Shown piece after piece: positions 36,464 to 44,243 of a stretch of DNA of 64,000 nucleotides. The stretch covers positions 1-64,000 of the forward strand of contig DDFC01000007.1 in assembly GCA_002336895.1 (NCBI GenBank), read 5' to 3'. Each line of letters begins with the position of its first letter. Position 1 is the first letter of the stretch. The notes below the pieces were generated by a model. That model did no database searches, was not told where the DNA came from, and was given only the letters and a program-made list of their open reading frames with translations. The position numbers were made by a program, and so were the translations under genes. This DNA comes from Verrucomicrobiaceae bacterium UBA1938 (GTDB lineage: Bacteria; Verrucomicrobiota; Verrucomicrobiia; Verrucomicrobiales; Verrucomicrobiaceae).

Positions 36464-37105
36464 ATGGCCAAAATCCGCATCAAATCCGCCGGCAAAATCA
36501 TCGCATGGATCATGCGCGCCATCGGCATGACTCTGCGCTGGGAGGTGCGTGATGACGCAGGCGTCTTTGATTCCTCCCGCAAGGGCTGGATCTGGTCCTT
36601 TTGGCACAATCGCATGTTCCTCATCCCCTGGCTGCACCACGAATGGTTCGCCAATGTCCCCGGAACCATCCTCACCAGCCCCAGCGGCGACGGCCAGATC
36701 ATCGCTGATGTGTGCGAGAGCTTCGGCATCGAGGCCGAGCGCGGCTCCAGCTCCAAGCCCGAGAAAGGCATGAGCGCTCTCATCGCCCTCGCCGCCAAGG
36801 CACGCGAAGGCTACGAGATCGGCATCACCCCCGACGGCCCGCGCGGCCCGCTGCATCGCGTGCAGCCCGGCATCGTCAAGCTCGCCCAGCTCACCGGCGT
36901 TCCCATCATCCCCGTGCACCTGCACTACAGCCAAGCCATTCAGTTCAGGACCTGGGACGAGTTCCTCCTGCCTCTCCCCTTTTCCAAAGTCACCCTCGTC
37001 TTCGACAAACCCCACCACATCCCGCGCCGCATGTCCGAGGAGGAGTTTGAGCAGAAGCGTCTGGCATTGGAAGAAGTGATGCGTGACGGTGCAGCCTCAC
37101 GGTGA
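36464..37105 (+). CDS. Lysophospholipid acyltransferase-like protein (DUF374)
   Basis: A 213-residue membrane-associated protein of the DUF374 branch of the LPLAT superfamily. The family blocks are visible: WSFWHNRMFLIPWLH, SPSGDGQIIADVCESFGIEAERGSSSK, GITPDGPRGPLHRVQPGIVKLAQLTGVPIIPVHLHYS and DKPHHIPRRMSEEE. The strict H-x4-D acyltransferase motif is replaced by HNRMF, as in DUF374. It probably acylates lipid A or another envelope lipid. It lies 168 bp after the Mla operon and overlaps the next gene by 4 bp, so a lipid-related context is plausible. Confidence 0.85.
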   Translation: MAKIRIKSAGKIIAWIMRAIGMTLRWEVRDDAGVFDSSRKGWIWSFWHNRMFLIPWLHHEWFANVPGTILTSPSGDGQIIADVCESFGIEAERGSSSKPEKGMSALIALAAKAREGYEIGITPDGPRGPLHRVQPGIVKLAQLTGVPIIPVHLHYSQAIQFRTWDEFLLPLPFSKVTLVFDKPHHIPRRMSEEEFEQKRLALEEVMRDGAASR

Positions 37106-37689
37106 TGCTCCTCGCCTTCTACAAACCCTTCGACGTCCTCTCCCAGTTCACCCAGGAGCATCCATCGCATCACACACTCGCGGAGTTCGGCTTTCCTCCG
37201 GACGTCTATGCCATCGGCCGTCTGGATCGTGATTCCGAAGGCCTCCTCCTGCTCAGCGACGAGGCCCGCTGGAATGACCGCCTTCTCAATCCCCGCCATG
37301 CCCACCCCCGCAGCTACCACGCCCAGGTGGATGGCCAGATCACCGAAGAGGCGCTGAGAAAACTCCGCTCCGGGGTCGATTTGAAAGAATTCCGCTCCCT
37401 TCCCTGCAAAGCCAGGCACCTAGACCCCGAGCCCGCTCACCCGCTGCGGAATCCCCCCATACGCTACCGCAAAAACATCCCCACCTCCTGGGTCGAACTC
37501 ACCCTCACCGAAGGCAAAAACCGCCAGGTCCGCCGCATGACCGCCGCCGTCGGCTTCCCCACCCTCCGCCTCATCCGCGTCTCCATCGGCTCCCTCAAAC
37601 TGTCCGATTTGGGCCTGAGCGCAGGCCATTGGCGCGAATTGACCTCCGAAGAACAGCATCGAGTCCTCCCCACCTCAAAGCACGCTTAA
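37102..37689 (+). CDS. rRNA pseudouridine synthase (RluE-like)
   Basis: A stand-alone RsuA/RluE-type pseudouridine synthase of 195 residues without the N-terminal S4 domain, as in RluE. Signatures: AFYKPFDVLSQF, the catalytic AIGRLDRDSEGLLLLSDEA (Asp in GRLDRDSEG) and GKNRQVRRMTAAVGFPTLRLIRVSIG. It isomerises a uridine in rRNA, probably 23S. It starts with GTG at 37102, overlapping the acyltransferase stop. Confidence 0.93.
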   Translation: MMLLAFYKPFDVLSQFTQEHPSHHTLAEFGFPPDVYAIGRLDRDSEGLLLLSDEARWNDRLLNPRHAHPRSYHAQVDGQITEEALRKLRSGVDLKEFRSLPCKARHLDPEPAHPLRNPPIRYRKNIPTSWVELTLTEGKNRQVRRMTAAVGFPTLRLIRVSIGSLKLSDLGLSAGHWRELTSEEQHRVLPTSKHA

Positions 37690-37713
37690 ACGCGTTGCAG
37701 CCCTTAAGAAATC

Positions 37714-37805
37714 GAAAATCAAAAATCGATTGCTCGACAATCGTCAATCCTCCGGGCCTAGGCGCGACGTGGACGATTGAATGGACCATCGATTTTTGAT
37801 TTTTG
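37714..37805. repeat. Inverted repeat upstream of lysC
   Basis: The arm AAAATCAAAAATCGAT (37715-37730) is matched by ATCGATTTTTGATTTT (37788-37803), a perfect 16-bp inverted repeat 57 bp apart. The loop contains ACAATCGTCAA (37737-37747), which also occurs at 48534-48544. It could form a long stem after the pseudouridine synthase gene or be a small repeat element. Confidence 0.7.
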
Positions 37806-37936
37806 AAGTTTCCCGCCTCCCCCCTGTCCTCCGGAAACAACCGCCACAACTGCCAACTCCCCTCCGCCGCCCCAAATCCCTCCTTGCACACCTGCCCTGC
37901 CATGCCATTTTCCGCGCCCTTTCCCCACCCCTCAGC

Positions 37937-39160
37937 ATGGCCCTCATCGTCCAGAAATACGGCGGCACCTCCGTCGGCACCCCCGAGCGAATCCGCAATT
38001 GCGCACGCCGCATTCTGGAGACCCAGCGCGCAGGCAATCAGGTCGTCGCCGTTGTCTCCGCCATGTCCGGCGTCACGGACAATCTGATCAAGCTGGCCAA
38101 GGAAGTCTCCCCCGAGCGCGACCCCATCGAGCGTGAAATGGACGTGCTCCTCGCCACTGGTGAGCAGACCACCATCGCCCTCACCGCCATGGCCATCAAT
38201 GCCCTCGGCGGCAAGGCCGTCTCCCTCACGGGCGCACAGGCAGGCATCTCCACTGACCGCGTGCACACCAAGGCCCGCATCGTCAACATCACCCCGGACG
38301 CCGTGAAGCAGATGCTCGACGAGGGCAACATCGTCATGCTCGCCGGATTCCAGGGCGAGACCGCCAGCGGCGAAATCACCACCCTGGGCCGTGGCGGCAG
38401 CGACCTCACAGCCATCGCCATGGCCGCCGCCATCAAGGCAGACCTCTGCCAGATCTACACCGACGTGGACGGCGTTTACACCTGCGATCCCCGCGTGGTC
38501 AAGACCGCCCAGAAAATCCAGGAAATCAGTTACGAGGAGATGCTCGAAATGGCCTCCTCCGGCTCCAAGGTGATGCAGAGCCGCAGCGTCGAGTTTGCCA
38601 ACAAATTTGGTGTGCGCTTCGAAGTGCGCAACAGCATGAACAACAACCCCGGTACCATCGTGAAAGAAGAAACCCCCGGCATGGAGTCTGTCGTCGTCCG
38701 CGGCGTCAGCCTTGAGCGCAATCAGGCCAAAGTCACCATCGACGACGTCGCAGACCGTCCCGGCATCAGCGCCGCCATCTTTGGCGCCATCGCCTCGGCC
38801 AATGTCACGATCGACATGATCGTCCAGAACGTCAGCTTTGACGGCATCACCGACATCTCCTTCACCCTCAGTGGCGCCGACCTCGCCAAGGCCGAGACCG
38901 TCCTCAATGCCGTTCTGCCCACCCTCGGAGACAAGGCCAAGCTTCGCACCCAGAGCAGCATCGCCAAGGTCAGCGTTGTCGGCATCGGCATGCGCAGCCA
39001 CAGCGGCGTCGCCGCCAAGATGTTCAAGGCCCTCGCAGACGCCAAGATCAACATCCAGATGATCTCCACCAGCGAGATCAAGACCGCCGTCATCGTTGAC
39101 GAAGCCGAAGTCGAAAACGCCGCCCGCGTCGTCCACACCGCCTTCGGCCTCGACGCCTGA
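37937..39160 (+). CDS. lysC: Aspartate kinase
   Basis: Phosphorylates aspartate, the first step to lysine, threonine and methionine; cytoplasmic. 407 residues, the monofunctional ~400-residue class. MALIVQKYGGTSVGTPERI is the ATP/aspartate site, followed by GRGGSDLTAIAMA. Two C-terminal ACT domains start near VVVRGVSLERNQAKVTIDDVADRPG and VSVVGIGMRSHSGVAAKMFKAL, and they suggest feedback control by lysine or threonine. The ATG at 37937 gives the conserved start; upstream in-frame codons run through the intergenic repeat. Confidence 0.97.
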   Translation: MALIVQKYGGTSVGTPERIRNCARRILETQRAGNQVVAVVSAMSGVTDNLIKLAKEVSPERDPIEREMDVLLATGEQTTIALTAMAINALGGKAVSLTGAQAGISTDRVHTKARIVNITPDAVKQMLDEGNIVMLAGFQGETASGEITTLGRGGSDLTAIAMAAAIKADLCQIYTDVDGVYTCDPRVVKTAQKIQEISYEEMLEMASSGSKVMQSRSVEFANKFGVRFEVRNSMNNNPGTIVKEETPGMESVVVRGVSLERNQAKVTIDDVADRPGISAAIFGAIASANVTIDMIVQNVSFDGITDISFTLSGADLAKAETVLNAVLPTLGDKAKLRTQSSIAKVSVVGIGMRSHSGVAAKMFKALADAKINIQMISTSEIKTAVIVDEAEVENAARVVHTAFGLDA

Positions 39161-39174
39161 AAATCATAAGTGAT

Positions 39175-39192
39175 GCAGGCACTCCTGCCTGC
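39175..39192. repeat. Short palindrome GCAGGCA..TGCCTGC
   Basis: GCAGGCA-CTCC-TGCCTGC, followed by AATCC, lies just after lysC. A near copy, GCAGGC-TGTCCT-GCCTGC plus AATCC, sits at 39703-39725, exactly where the truncated rpsF copy ends. The shared 15-mer TCCTGCCTGCAATCC is at 39183-39197 and 39711-39725. Confidence 0.7.
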
Positions 39193-39197
39193 AATCC

Positions 39198-39233
39198 AAG
39201 CGTCCCATCTTGCCCAAGATGGGACGCTTTTTT
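39198..39233 (+). terminator. Strong terminator after lysC
   Basis: The stem AAGCGTCCCATCTT (39198-39211) pairs with AAGATGGGACGCTT (39216-39229) around GCCC and is followed by a T run (TTTTTT from 39228). This is a textbook rho-independent terminator, 37 bp after the lysC stop. Confidence 0.92.
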
Positions 39234-39245
39234 CTATCTCTGGCA

Positions 39246-39515
39246 ATGAGCATTCCTCCCAACCAGTTGCCGCAGTCCTCATCTGGGCACACACCACTGC
39301 CACGTGACCGCAAGGCTGGATGCGCACGCGGCTCTCTAGGCTGCGGGTGCCTCGTCCCTGTGGTTCTCCTATTCATGGCTTTGCTGTCTGGTGAGCCAGA
39401 CAGCCTCATGATCTGGCCGCTGCTGACAGCTGTGGACGCTCTGGTTGGAGGCATTCTTGGAGCCCTGTTTGCTCCTGTTTCAAAGAAGAATCAGCCCCCC
39501 ATAAGGAGACGCTGA
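39246..39515 (+). CDS. Small hypothetical membrane protein
   Basis: An 89-residue frame starting MSIPPNQLPQSS just after the lysC terminator; earlier in-frame starts fall inside the terminator. It has a Gly/Cys stretch (GSLGCGCLVPVVLLFMALLSG) and two hydrophobic segments (about 40-52 and 58-75), ending with the basic KKNQPPIRRR. No family recognised. Two membrane spans with a positive C-terminus make it plausible, but no conservation evidence is available. Confidence 0.4.
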   Translation: MSIPPNQLPQSSSGHTPLPRDRKAGCARGSLGCGCLVPVVLLFMALLSGEPDSLMIWPLLTAVDALVGGILGALFAPVSKKNQPPIRRR

Positions 39516-39569
39516 CCTGGTCACTGTTCGCCACGCACCACCAGGCGAACAACTGGCCCCGGCCATCAT

Positions 39570-39713
39570 CCAAAAACACAAAACCCCGGCCCGCACTCAC
39601 ATGCGAAACCGGGGTAATGAAAAAACACCGACGCGTCAGACTACGCGCTGCGCTTCAGGTAATACTGCTGATACACGTTTTCGTTCAGCTTCAGCTTGGA
39701 GCGCAGGCTGTCC
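39570..39713 (-). repeat. Direct repeat copy 1: 3' end of rpsF plus its terminator
   Basis: These 144 bp match 42498-42641 base for base at a constant offset of 2928 bp, with about five substitutions and no gaps. The copy contains the rpsF terminator and the last 24 codons of rpsF. It ends abruptly within the sequence GCAGGCTGTCC. Confidence 0.93.
39641..39713 (-). pseudogene. rpsF: Truncated rpsF remnant (C-terminal 23 residues)
   Basis: The frame encodes DSLRSKLKLNENVYQQYYLKRSA followed by a stop, identical at the protein level to the C-terminus of the intact ribosomal protein S6 gene at 42569-42859. Upstream of Asp the sequence is unrelated. There is no start codon or ribosome site. It is a duplicated gene end, not a functional gene. 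Confidence 0.92.
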
Positions 39714-39794
39714 TGCCTGCAATCCGCGTCGTCCTCGATACTATCGCTCGAACTGGGTAAAAAGGGTGGAGTTGCCAAAACTGGCTGCACATAT

Positions 39795-39848
39795 GTAGGG
39801 TGGGTGTGGCGACAGCCCGCCCGTTTCTCAGCACTTGGCAAACACGTC
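39795..39848. repeat. Candidate REP element, GTAG-type
   Basis: GTAG followed by an imperfect hairpin (GGTGGG ... GCCCGCC) in GTAGGGTGGGTGTGGCGACA and onward. A related copy is at 48421-48473. The shared body is GTGTGGCGA(C/T)AGCCCGCCCGT and the shared end is TGGCAAACAC. A GTAG head before an imperfect palindrome is the hallmark of REP elements linked to RAYT transposases, and one such gene is at 60496. Confidence 0.55.
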
Positions 39849-39934
39849 CCCCACTCAGAGCCCGCACTACTTGCTCATCAGCACTAATCCAGGACCACGT
39901 CACCCCCCTGCGCGATCGCATTGATCTGCCCCCT

Positions 39935-42343
39935 TCACTTGGCAGGCTTTGTCCCCGGTTCCACTTTGGGCTTCCATTCCCGCGCCAATCGTTGCGCTTC
40001 CGCAATCTGCCCGGGCGTGAGGGTGAGTTCCAGCGCTTCCTGACTGCTCTTCGCCTTATCCATTCCCTGAGCTGCGGCAAAGCTGACCCACTTGTAAGCC
40101 TCCAACGGGTTCCGGGCGATGCCCCGGCCTTGGGCATAGCAGAGGGCGAGCTGGTACTGCGCATCCGCAAAGCCGCGCTCCGCCGCTTTGCGGTACCACT
40201 TCACCGCCTCGGCTTCGTCGTTTTTCACACCTCTGCCTTCGGCATACATCACTCCGAGATTGAACTGTGCTCGGGCAAAGCCCTGCTCAGCTGCCTTGTA
40301 GTACCACTTCGCCGCCGCAGTTTCGTCTTTGGCCACACCTTTGCCTGATGCATACAACTGGCCAAGGTTGTTCTGCGCCTCAGCATCGCCCTCTTCCGCT
40401 GTCTTGCGCACCCACTTCGCCACCGCGTTGTCATCCTTGCCACCTTCTTTGACTGCCATGCTATTGCTTGCGACAAACACCCGGTCGGAATTGCCTTGCT
40501 CAGCCGCCTTGCGGCGCCACTTCGCTGCTTCTGCTTTATCTTTGGCCACACCTAGGCCTGCGGCATACATGTCGCCAAGATAGTTCTGCGCCTTCGCATG
40601 CCCCTGCTCCGCCGCCTTGCGATACCACTTCACCGCTTCGGCTTCGTCTTTCGCCACACCGGTACCGGTATCATACATCCAGCCGAGATTGAACTGCGCC
40701 TTGGCATTGCCCTGCTCAGCAGCCTTGCGATACCACTTCGCTGCTTCGGTTTCATCTTTCGCCACACGCTTGCCTGCGGAATACATCCCGCCGAGATTGA
40801 ACTGCGCCTTGACATCGCCCTGTTCCGCCGCCTTGCGGTACCACTTCACCGCTTCGGCCGCGTCTTTTGCCACACCTGTGCCGATGTCATGCATCCAGCC
40901 GAGATTGAACTGCGCTTCTGCATCGCCTTGATCTGCGGCCTTGCGCAGCCATTTCAGCCCTTCGGCATCATCTTTGGCTATGCCTTCCCCGTTGAAATAC
41001 ATCCTGCTGAGAGCGGTCTGCGCCTCAGCATCCCCCTGCTCCGCAGCCTCGCGAAATCCCTTGTCGGCCCTGCGATACCACTTAACCGCTTCGGCCGCGT
41101 CTTTCGCCACACCGCTGCCGTGGGCATGCATCCAGCCAAGATTGTACTGCGCCTTGGCATAGCCTTGTTCCGCCGCCTTGCGATACCACTTCACCGCTTC
41201 AGCTTCATCTTTCGCCACACCGCTGCCGTGGTCATGCATCCAGCCAAGATTGTACTGCGCCTTGGCATTGCCTTGTTCCGCCGCCTTGCGGTACCACTTC
41301 GCCGCTTCCGCCTGATTTTTCGGCACACCTGTTCCTGCAAAATAGATGTCGCCGAGATTGCTCTGTGCCCAGTCACTCCCCTGCACCGCCGCCTTGCGGT
41401 ACCACTTCACTGCTTCAGCTTCATCTTTCGCCACCCCTCTGCCCTGGGAATACATCCGCCCGAGGTTGTACTGCGCCGCAACCTCGCCCTGCTCCGCCGC
41501 CTTGCGATACCACTTCACCGCTTCGGCCTCGTTTTTTTTCACACCTTTGCCTTCGGCATACATCACGCCGAGACCTCTCTGTGCAATAGCATTGCCCTGC
41601 TCCGCCGCTTTGCGCATCCACAGTGCCGCTTCGGCCAAATCTTTTGTCACATCGGTGCCTGCGGCATACATCAGGCTGAGATTGTACTGCGCCGGAACTT
41701 CACCCTGTTCCGCCGCCTTGCGGTACCACTTCGCCGCTTCGCCCAAGTTTTTCGCCACCCCCATTCCTCCGGCATACATCTCGCCAAGGCCGAACTGCCC
41801 CCTCGCATCGCCCTTCTCCGCTCCCTTGCGGAACCACCTCGCCGCTTCGGCCTCGTCTTTTGCCACTCCTCTGCCCTTGAAGTAGGCGACACCGAGATTG
41901 GTGTGTGCGCTGGGATAACCCTGCTCCACCGCCTTGCGCAGCCACCTCACGGATTCAGCTTCGTCTTTTGCCACACCGAGGCCGTCAAAATACATCACGC
42001 CGAGATGATCCTGCGCTTTGGCATCTCCCTTCTCCGCCGCCATGCGGTACCACTTCGCCGCTTCGGCCAGATCTTTTGGCACACCTGTTCCTGCAAAATA
42101 GATGTCGCCAAGATTGCTCTGCGCATCCACATCGCCCTGTTCAGCCGCCTTGAGGTACCATCTCACCGCCGCCATTCCGTCTTTGGGCACACCTCCGCCT
42201 TCGGTTTTCTCCCCACCGGGCTCGCTCTGCGCTCGGGCATCTTCCTTCCCAGCCTTGGTTCGCGCTCCATCCGGACTTTGGGCCAGGACGGATGCACCGC
42301 TCCAGATCAGGCACGCCGCCAGCGCGAAAACGCGAATTTTCAT
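39935..42343 (-). CDS. Sel1-repeat protein, secreted
   Basis: An 802-residue exported protein: signal peptide MKIRVFALAACLIWSGASVLAQ, a short charged linker, then a solenoid of 36-residue Sel1 (TPR-like) repeats with the pattern A-x-A-Q-x-N-L-G-x-M-Y-x-x-G-x-G-V-x-K-D-x-x-E-A-x-K-W-Y-R-K-A-A-E-Q-G. I count 18 clear repeats plus one degenerate repeat (around SDRVFVASNSMAVKEG). Sel1 proteins are protein-interaction scaffolds, often at the cell surface. Repeats are very similar at DNA level, suggesting recent expansion. The gene lies exactly between two copies of the rpsF 3' end. An open frame on the opposite strand over the repeats is a shadow. Confidence 0.92.
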   Translation of the reverse strand: MKIRVFALAACLIWSGASVLAQSPDGARTKAGKEDARAQSEPGGEKTEGGGVPKDGMAAVRWYLKAAEQGDVDAQSNLGDIYFAGTGVPKDLAEAAKWYRMAAEKGDAKAQDHLGVMYFDGLGVAKDEAESVRWLRKAVEQGYPSAHTNLGVAYFKGRGVAKDEAEAARWFRKGAEKGDARGQFGLGEMYAGGMGVAKNLGEAAKWYRKAAEQGEVPAQYNLSLMYAAGTDVTKDLAEAALWMRKAAEQGNAIAQRGLGVMYAEGKGVKKNEAEAVKWYRKAAEQGEVAAQYNLGRMYSQGRGVAKDEAEAVKWYRKAAVQGSDWAQSNLGDIYFAGTGVPKNQAEAAKWYRKAAEQGNAKAQYNLGWMHDHGSGVAKDEAEAVKWYRKAAEQGYAKAQYNLGWMHAHGSGVAKDAAEAVKWYRRADKGFREAAEQGDAEAQTALSRMYFNGEGIAKDDAEGLKWLRKAADQGDAEAQFNLGWMHDIGTGVAKDAAEAVKWYRKAAEQGDVKAQFNLGGMYSAGKRVAKDETEAAKWYRKAAEQGNAKAQFNLGWMYDTGTGVAKDEAEAVKWYRKAAEQGHAKAQNYLGDMYAAGLGVAKDKAEAAKWRRKAAEQGNSDRVFVASNSMAVKEGGKDDNAVAKWVRKTAEEGDAEAQNNLGQLYASGKGVAKDETAAAKWYYKAAEQGFARAQFNLGVMYAEGRGVKNDEAEAVKWYRKAAERGFADAQYQLALCYAQGRGIARNPLEAYKWVSFAAAQGMDKAKSSQEALELTLTPGQIAEAQRLAREWKPKVEPGTKPAK

Positions 42344-42497
42344 GCGCCCATTGTCTGCAGGATTGAAAGCTTTATCAAGGCCGAGTTGAATGTCAGACCT
42401 AGGCTTATAACCTAACAAATGAAAACTGTCATACCCTGACCACGCCCGTCCAATTTCCGATTCTCGGTTTAAAATCGTTCAGCGTCCCATCCCCCAC

Positions 42498-42641
42498 CCA
42501 AAAACACAAAACCCCGGCCCGCGCTCACGCACGAAACCGGGGTAATGAAAAAACACCGACGCGTCAGACTACGCGCTGCGCTTCAGGTAGTACTGCTGAT
42601 ACACGTTTTCGTTCAGCTTCAGCTTGGAGCGCAGGCTGTCC
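42498..42641 (-). repeat. Direct repeat copy 2: native rpsF 3' end and terminator
   Basis: The parental copy of the 144-bp direct repeat at 39570-39713, consisting of the last 24 codons of rpsF and its terminator region. The two copies bracket the Sel1 gene, about 2.8 kb of inserted or displaced DNA. Confidence 0.93.
42500..42544 (-). terminator. rpsF terminator
   Basis: On the minus strand a stem ACCCCGG (rc of 42537-42543) pairs with CCGGGGT (rc of 42511-42517) and is followed by TTTGTGTTTTT. It lies about 25 bp after the rpsF stop and ends the prs-side gene cluster. The same structure is duplicated at 39572-39616. Confidence 0.75.
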
Positions 42642-42859
42642 AGAGCGGCAGGAGCGCCGGTAAACTGGATGTTGATGAAGTGGCCGGCCTCAACGTGGCG
42701 GGGGTTGAAGGGGAACTTGCGTTTGCCCATGTTGTCGATCTGCTCAAGCTTCAGGCCGGACTTTTCCATGTCCTTGCTGATGGTGCTGACGAGGGAGTCA
42801 ACGGTTTCTTCTTTGCCTTTGGTGTCGAGCACGATCAGTGCTTCGTATTTGCGGTTCAT
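42569..42859 (-). CDS. rpsF: 30S ribosomal protein S6
   Basis: Small-subunit ribosomal protein bS6, 96 residues. MNRKYEALIVLDTKGKEETVDSLVSTISKDM is the conserved first strand-helix, KRKFPFNPRHVEAGHFINIQFTG the central strand and LRSKLKLNENVYQQYYLK the last helix. No rpsR or ssb follows, unlike in many bacteria. It is 20 bp downstream of pth in the prs-rplY-pth-rpsF cluster. A copy of its 3' end is found 2.9 kb away. Confidence 0.95.
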   Translation of the reverse strand: MNRKYEALIVLDTKGKEETVDSLVSTISKDMEKSGLKLEQIDNMGKRKFPFNPRHVEAGHFINIQFTGAPAALDSLRSKLKLNENVYQQYYLKRSA

Positions 42860-42879
42860 AGGTGGTGTGGTTTCGGGGT

Positions 42880-43494
42880 TTAAGATTCGGTTTGTCGGTT
42901 GAAGACATTCATGGCGGCTTCCAGCCCACTATCAACAGCAGAAAGCACGGCGTCTGCGGCGCGCTGGATGACAGTTTGTAGTTCGGCCTGCTCACCCGTG
43001 TGGAATTTGCCCAGCACGTGTCCCACCATGCGTTCGCCAGCAGGACGACCGTCCGCCGGGGAGATGCCCACCTTCAGGCGGGGAAACTCCTGCGTGCCCA
43101 GGGAGGAGATCAAGGAGCGGATGCCGTTGTGCCCGGCAGCGGAGCCATTCGTGCGGAAGCGCAGGCGGCCCAGCGGCAGATCCACATCGTCGTAAACGAC
43201 CAGCGTCTGTTCCGGACGGGCTTTGTAAAAATGCCCGACAGCTTGCACGGAACGACCGCTGTCGTTCATAAACGTCAGCGGCTTGAGCAGATAGCCTCCG
43301 GTGAATTTCGCCACCATGCCTGACCAGCGCTTTTCCTCGCGGAAAGCAGCTCCCAGGCGTCGTGCGATTTCGTCCAGCACCATAAATCCGATGTTGTGGC
43401 GGGTGTCTCGGTAGTTTTCTCCGGGATTGCCGAGGCCGACAATGAGTCGCGGCACGTTTATGCCGCTGCTCTTTGTGTCCGCGCCGGAAGCCAC
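42880..43494 (-). CDS. pth: Peptidyl-tRNA hydrolase
   Basis: Releases tRNA from peptidyl-tRNAs that fall off the ribosome. 204 residues, with the family motifs LIVGLGNPGENYRDTRHNIGFMVLDEIA (catalytic His in RHNIG), LLKPLTFMNDSGRSV, VVYDDVDLPLGRLRFRTNGSAAGHNGIRSL and FPRLKVGI. It sits between rplY (21-bp gap) and rpsF (20-bp gap), a widespread arrangement, and is surely co-transcribed with them. Confidence 0.96.
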   Translation of the reverse strand: MASGADTKSSGINVPRLIVGLGNPGENYRDTRHNIGFMVLDEIARRLGAAFREEKRWSGMVAKFTGGYLLKPLTFMNDSGRSVQAVGHFYKARPEQTLVVYDDVDLPLGRLRFRTNGSAAGHNGIRSLISSLGTQEFPRLKVGISPADGRPAGERMVGHVLGKFHTGEQAELQTVIQRAADAVLSAVDSGLEAAMNVFNRQTES

Positions 43495-43515
43495 ATCGTG
43501 GAAAGGGTGCGGAGA

Positions 43516-44181
43516 TTACTTCTTGGCGGCAGGCTTCGCAGCGGCGGCAGCAGGTGCGGCGGCGGCCTTGCCAGCGGCGGCAGGAGCAGCAGCGGCTGCG
43601 GCGGCAGGCTCGGGTTCGGCCTCCACTTTCGGCTCTTCGCACATCACGATGACCACATCGCCACCCAGACGGGAGGTGACACCGGCAGGGAAGCTGATTT
43701 CACTGACGTGAATGCCCTGGCCGACTTCGAGATTGGAGACGTCGATCTGGATGCTCTCAGGAAGATCCTTCGGCAGGCAGCGGACTTCGATTTCGTGATG
43801 GATGGCTTCCACCATGCCGCCCTGCTTCTGGCCCTTGGCCTCACCCACGATGGTGACAGGCACATTGGCGTGAATTTCTTCGTCAGCCGCCACAGCGTGG
43901 AAATCAATGTGAAGAATACCACCGCGCAGGTAGTCGTGCTGCACTTCCTGCACCAGCGCCAGCTGTTCGCCACCGGCAATCTTCAGAGAGACAAGAATGT
44001 TGTCGGAAGCGCTGCCTTCGAGGAGCTTGGAAAAGGTCTTGCCGTGCACCTGGATGTTGGAAGCCGTTACCTTGCGACCATAGAGGGCAGCCGGGATGTT
44101 GCCTGCTTTGCGCATGCGTTTGACGGCGCCGGTACCGGACTGGGTGCGGACTTCTGCCTGGAGATCGAGAATTTTAGCCAT
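43516..44181 (-). CDS. rplY: 50S ribosomal protein L25/CTC
   Basis: A 5S-rRNA-binding ribosomal protein of the longer CTC type, 221 residues. The N-terminal L25 domain runs MAKILDLQAEVRTQSGTGAVKRMRKAGNIPAALYG; the C-terminal CTC beta domain includes VPVTIVGEAKGQKQGGMVEAIHHEIEVRCLP and SLEVGQ-like SNLEVGQGIHV. It ends in an Ala/Pro/Lys-rich low-complexity tail of about 45 residues, common in bacteria with this form. Followed 21 bp later by pth. Confidence 0.95.
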   Translation of the reverse strand: MAKILDLQAEVRTQSGTGAVKRMRKAGNIPAALYGRKVTASNIQVHGKTFSKLLEGSASDNILVSLKIAGGEQLALVQEVQHDYLRGGILHIDFHAVAADEEIHANVPVTIVGEAKGQKQGGMVEAIHHEIEVRCLPKDLPESIQIDVSNLEVGQGIHVSEISFPAGVTSRLGGDVVIVMCEEPKVEAEPEPAAAAAAAPAAAGKAAAAPAAAAAKPAAKK

Positions 44182-44243
44182 GGTCGTGATTCCTCAATGG
44201 GAGGAGGTTTAAGTTTTGGAAAAAGGGCGCGGAGAATACACGC

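Noticed and set aside
37781..37936. N-terminal extension of lysC by 52 codons
   Set aside because: The extension reads through the inverted repeat and lacks similarity to aspartokinases; ATG 37937 gives the conserved start.
40598..42415. A ~600-codon repetitive frame opposite the Sel1 gene
   Set aside because: Its periodicity mirrors the Sel1 repeats, which match a known family on the minus strand with a signal peptide.
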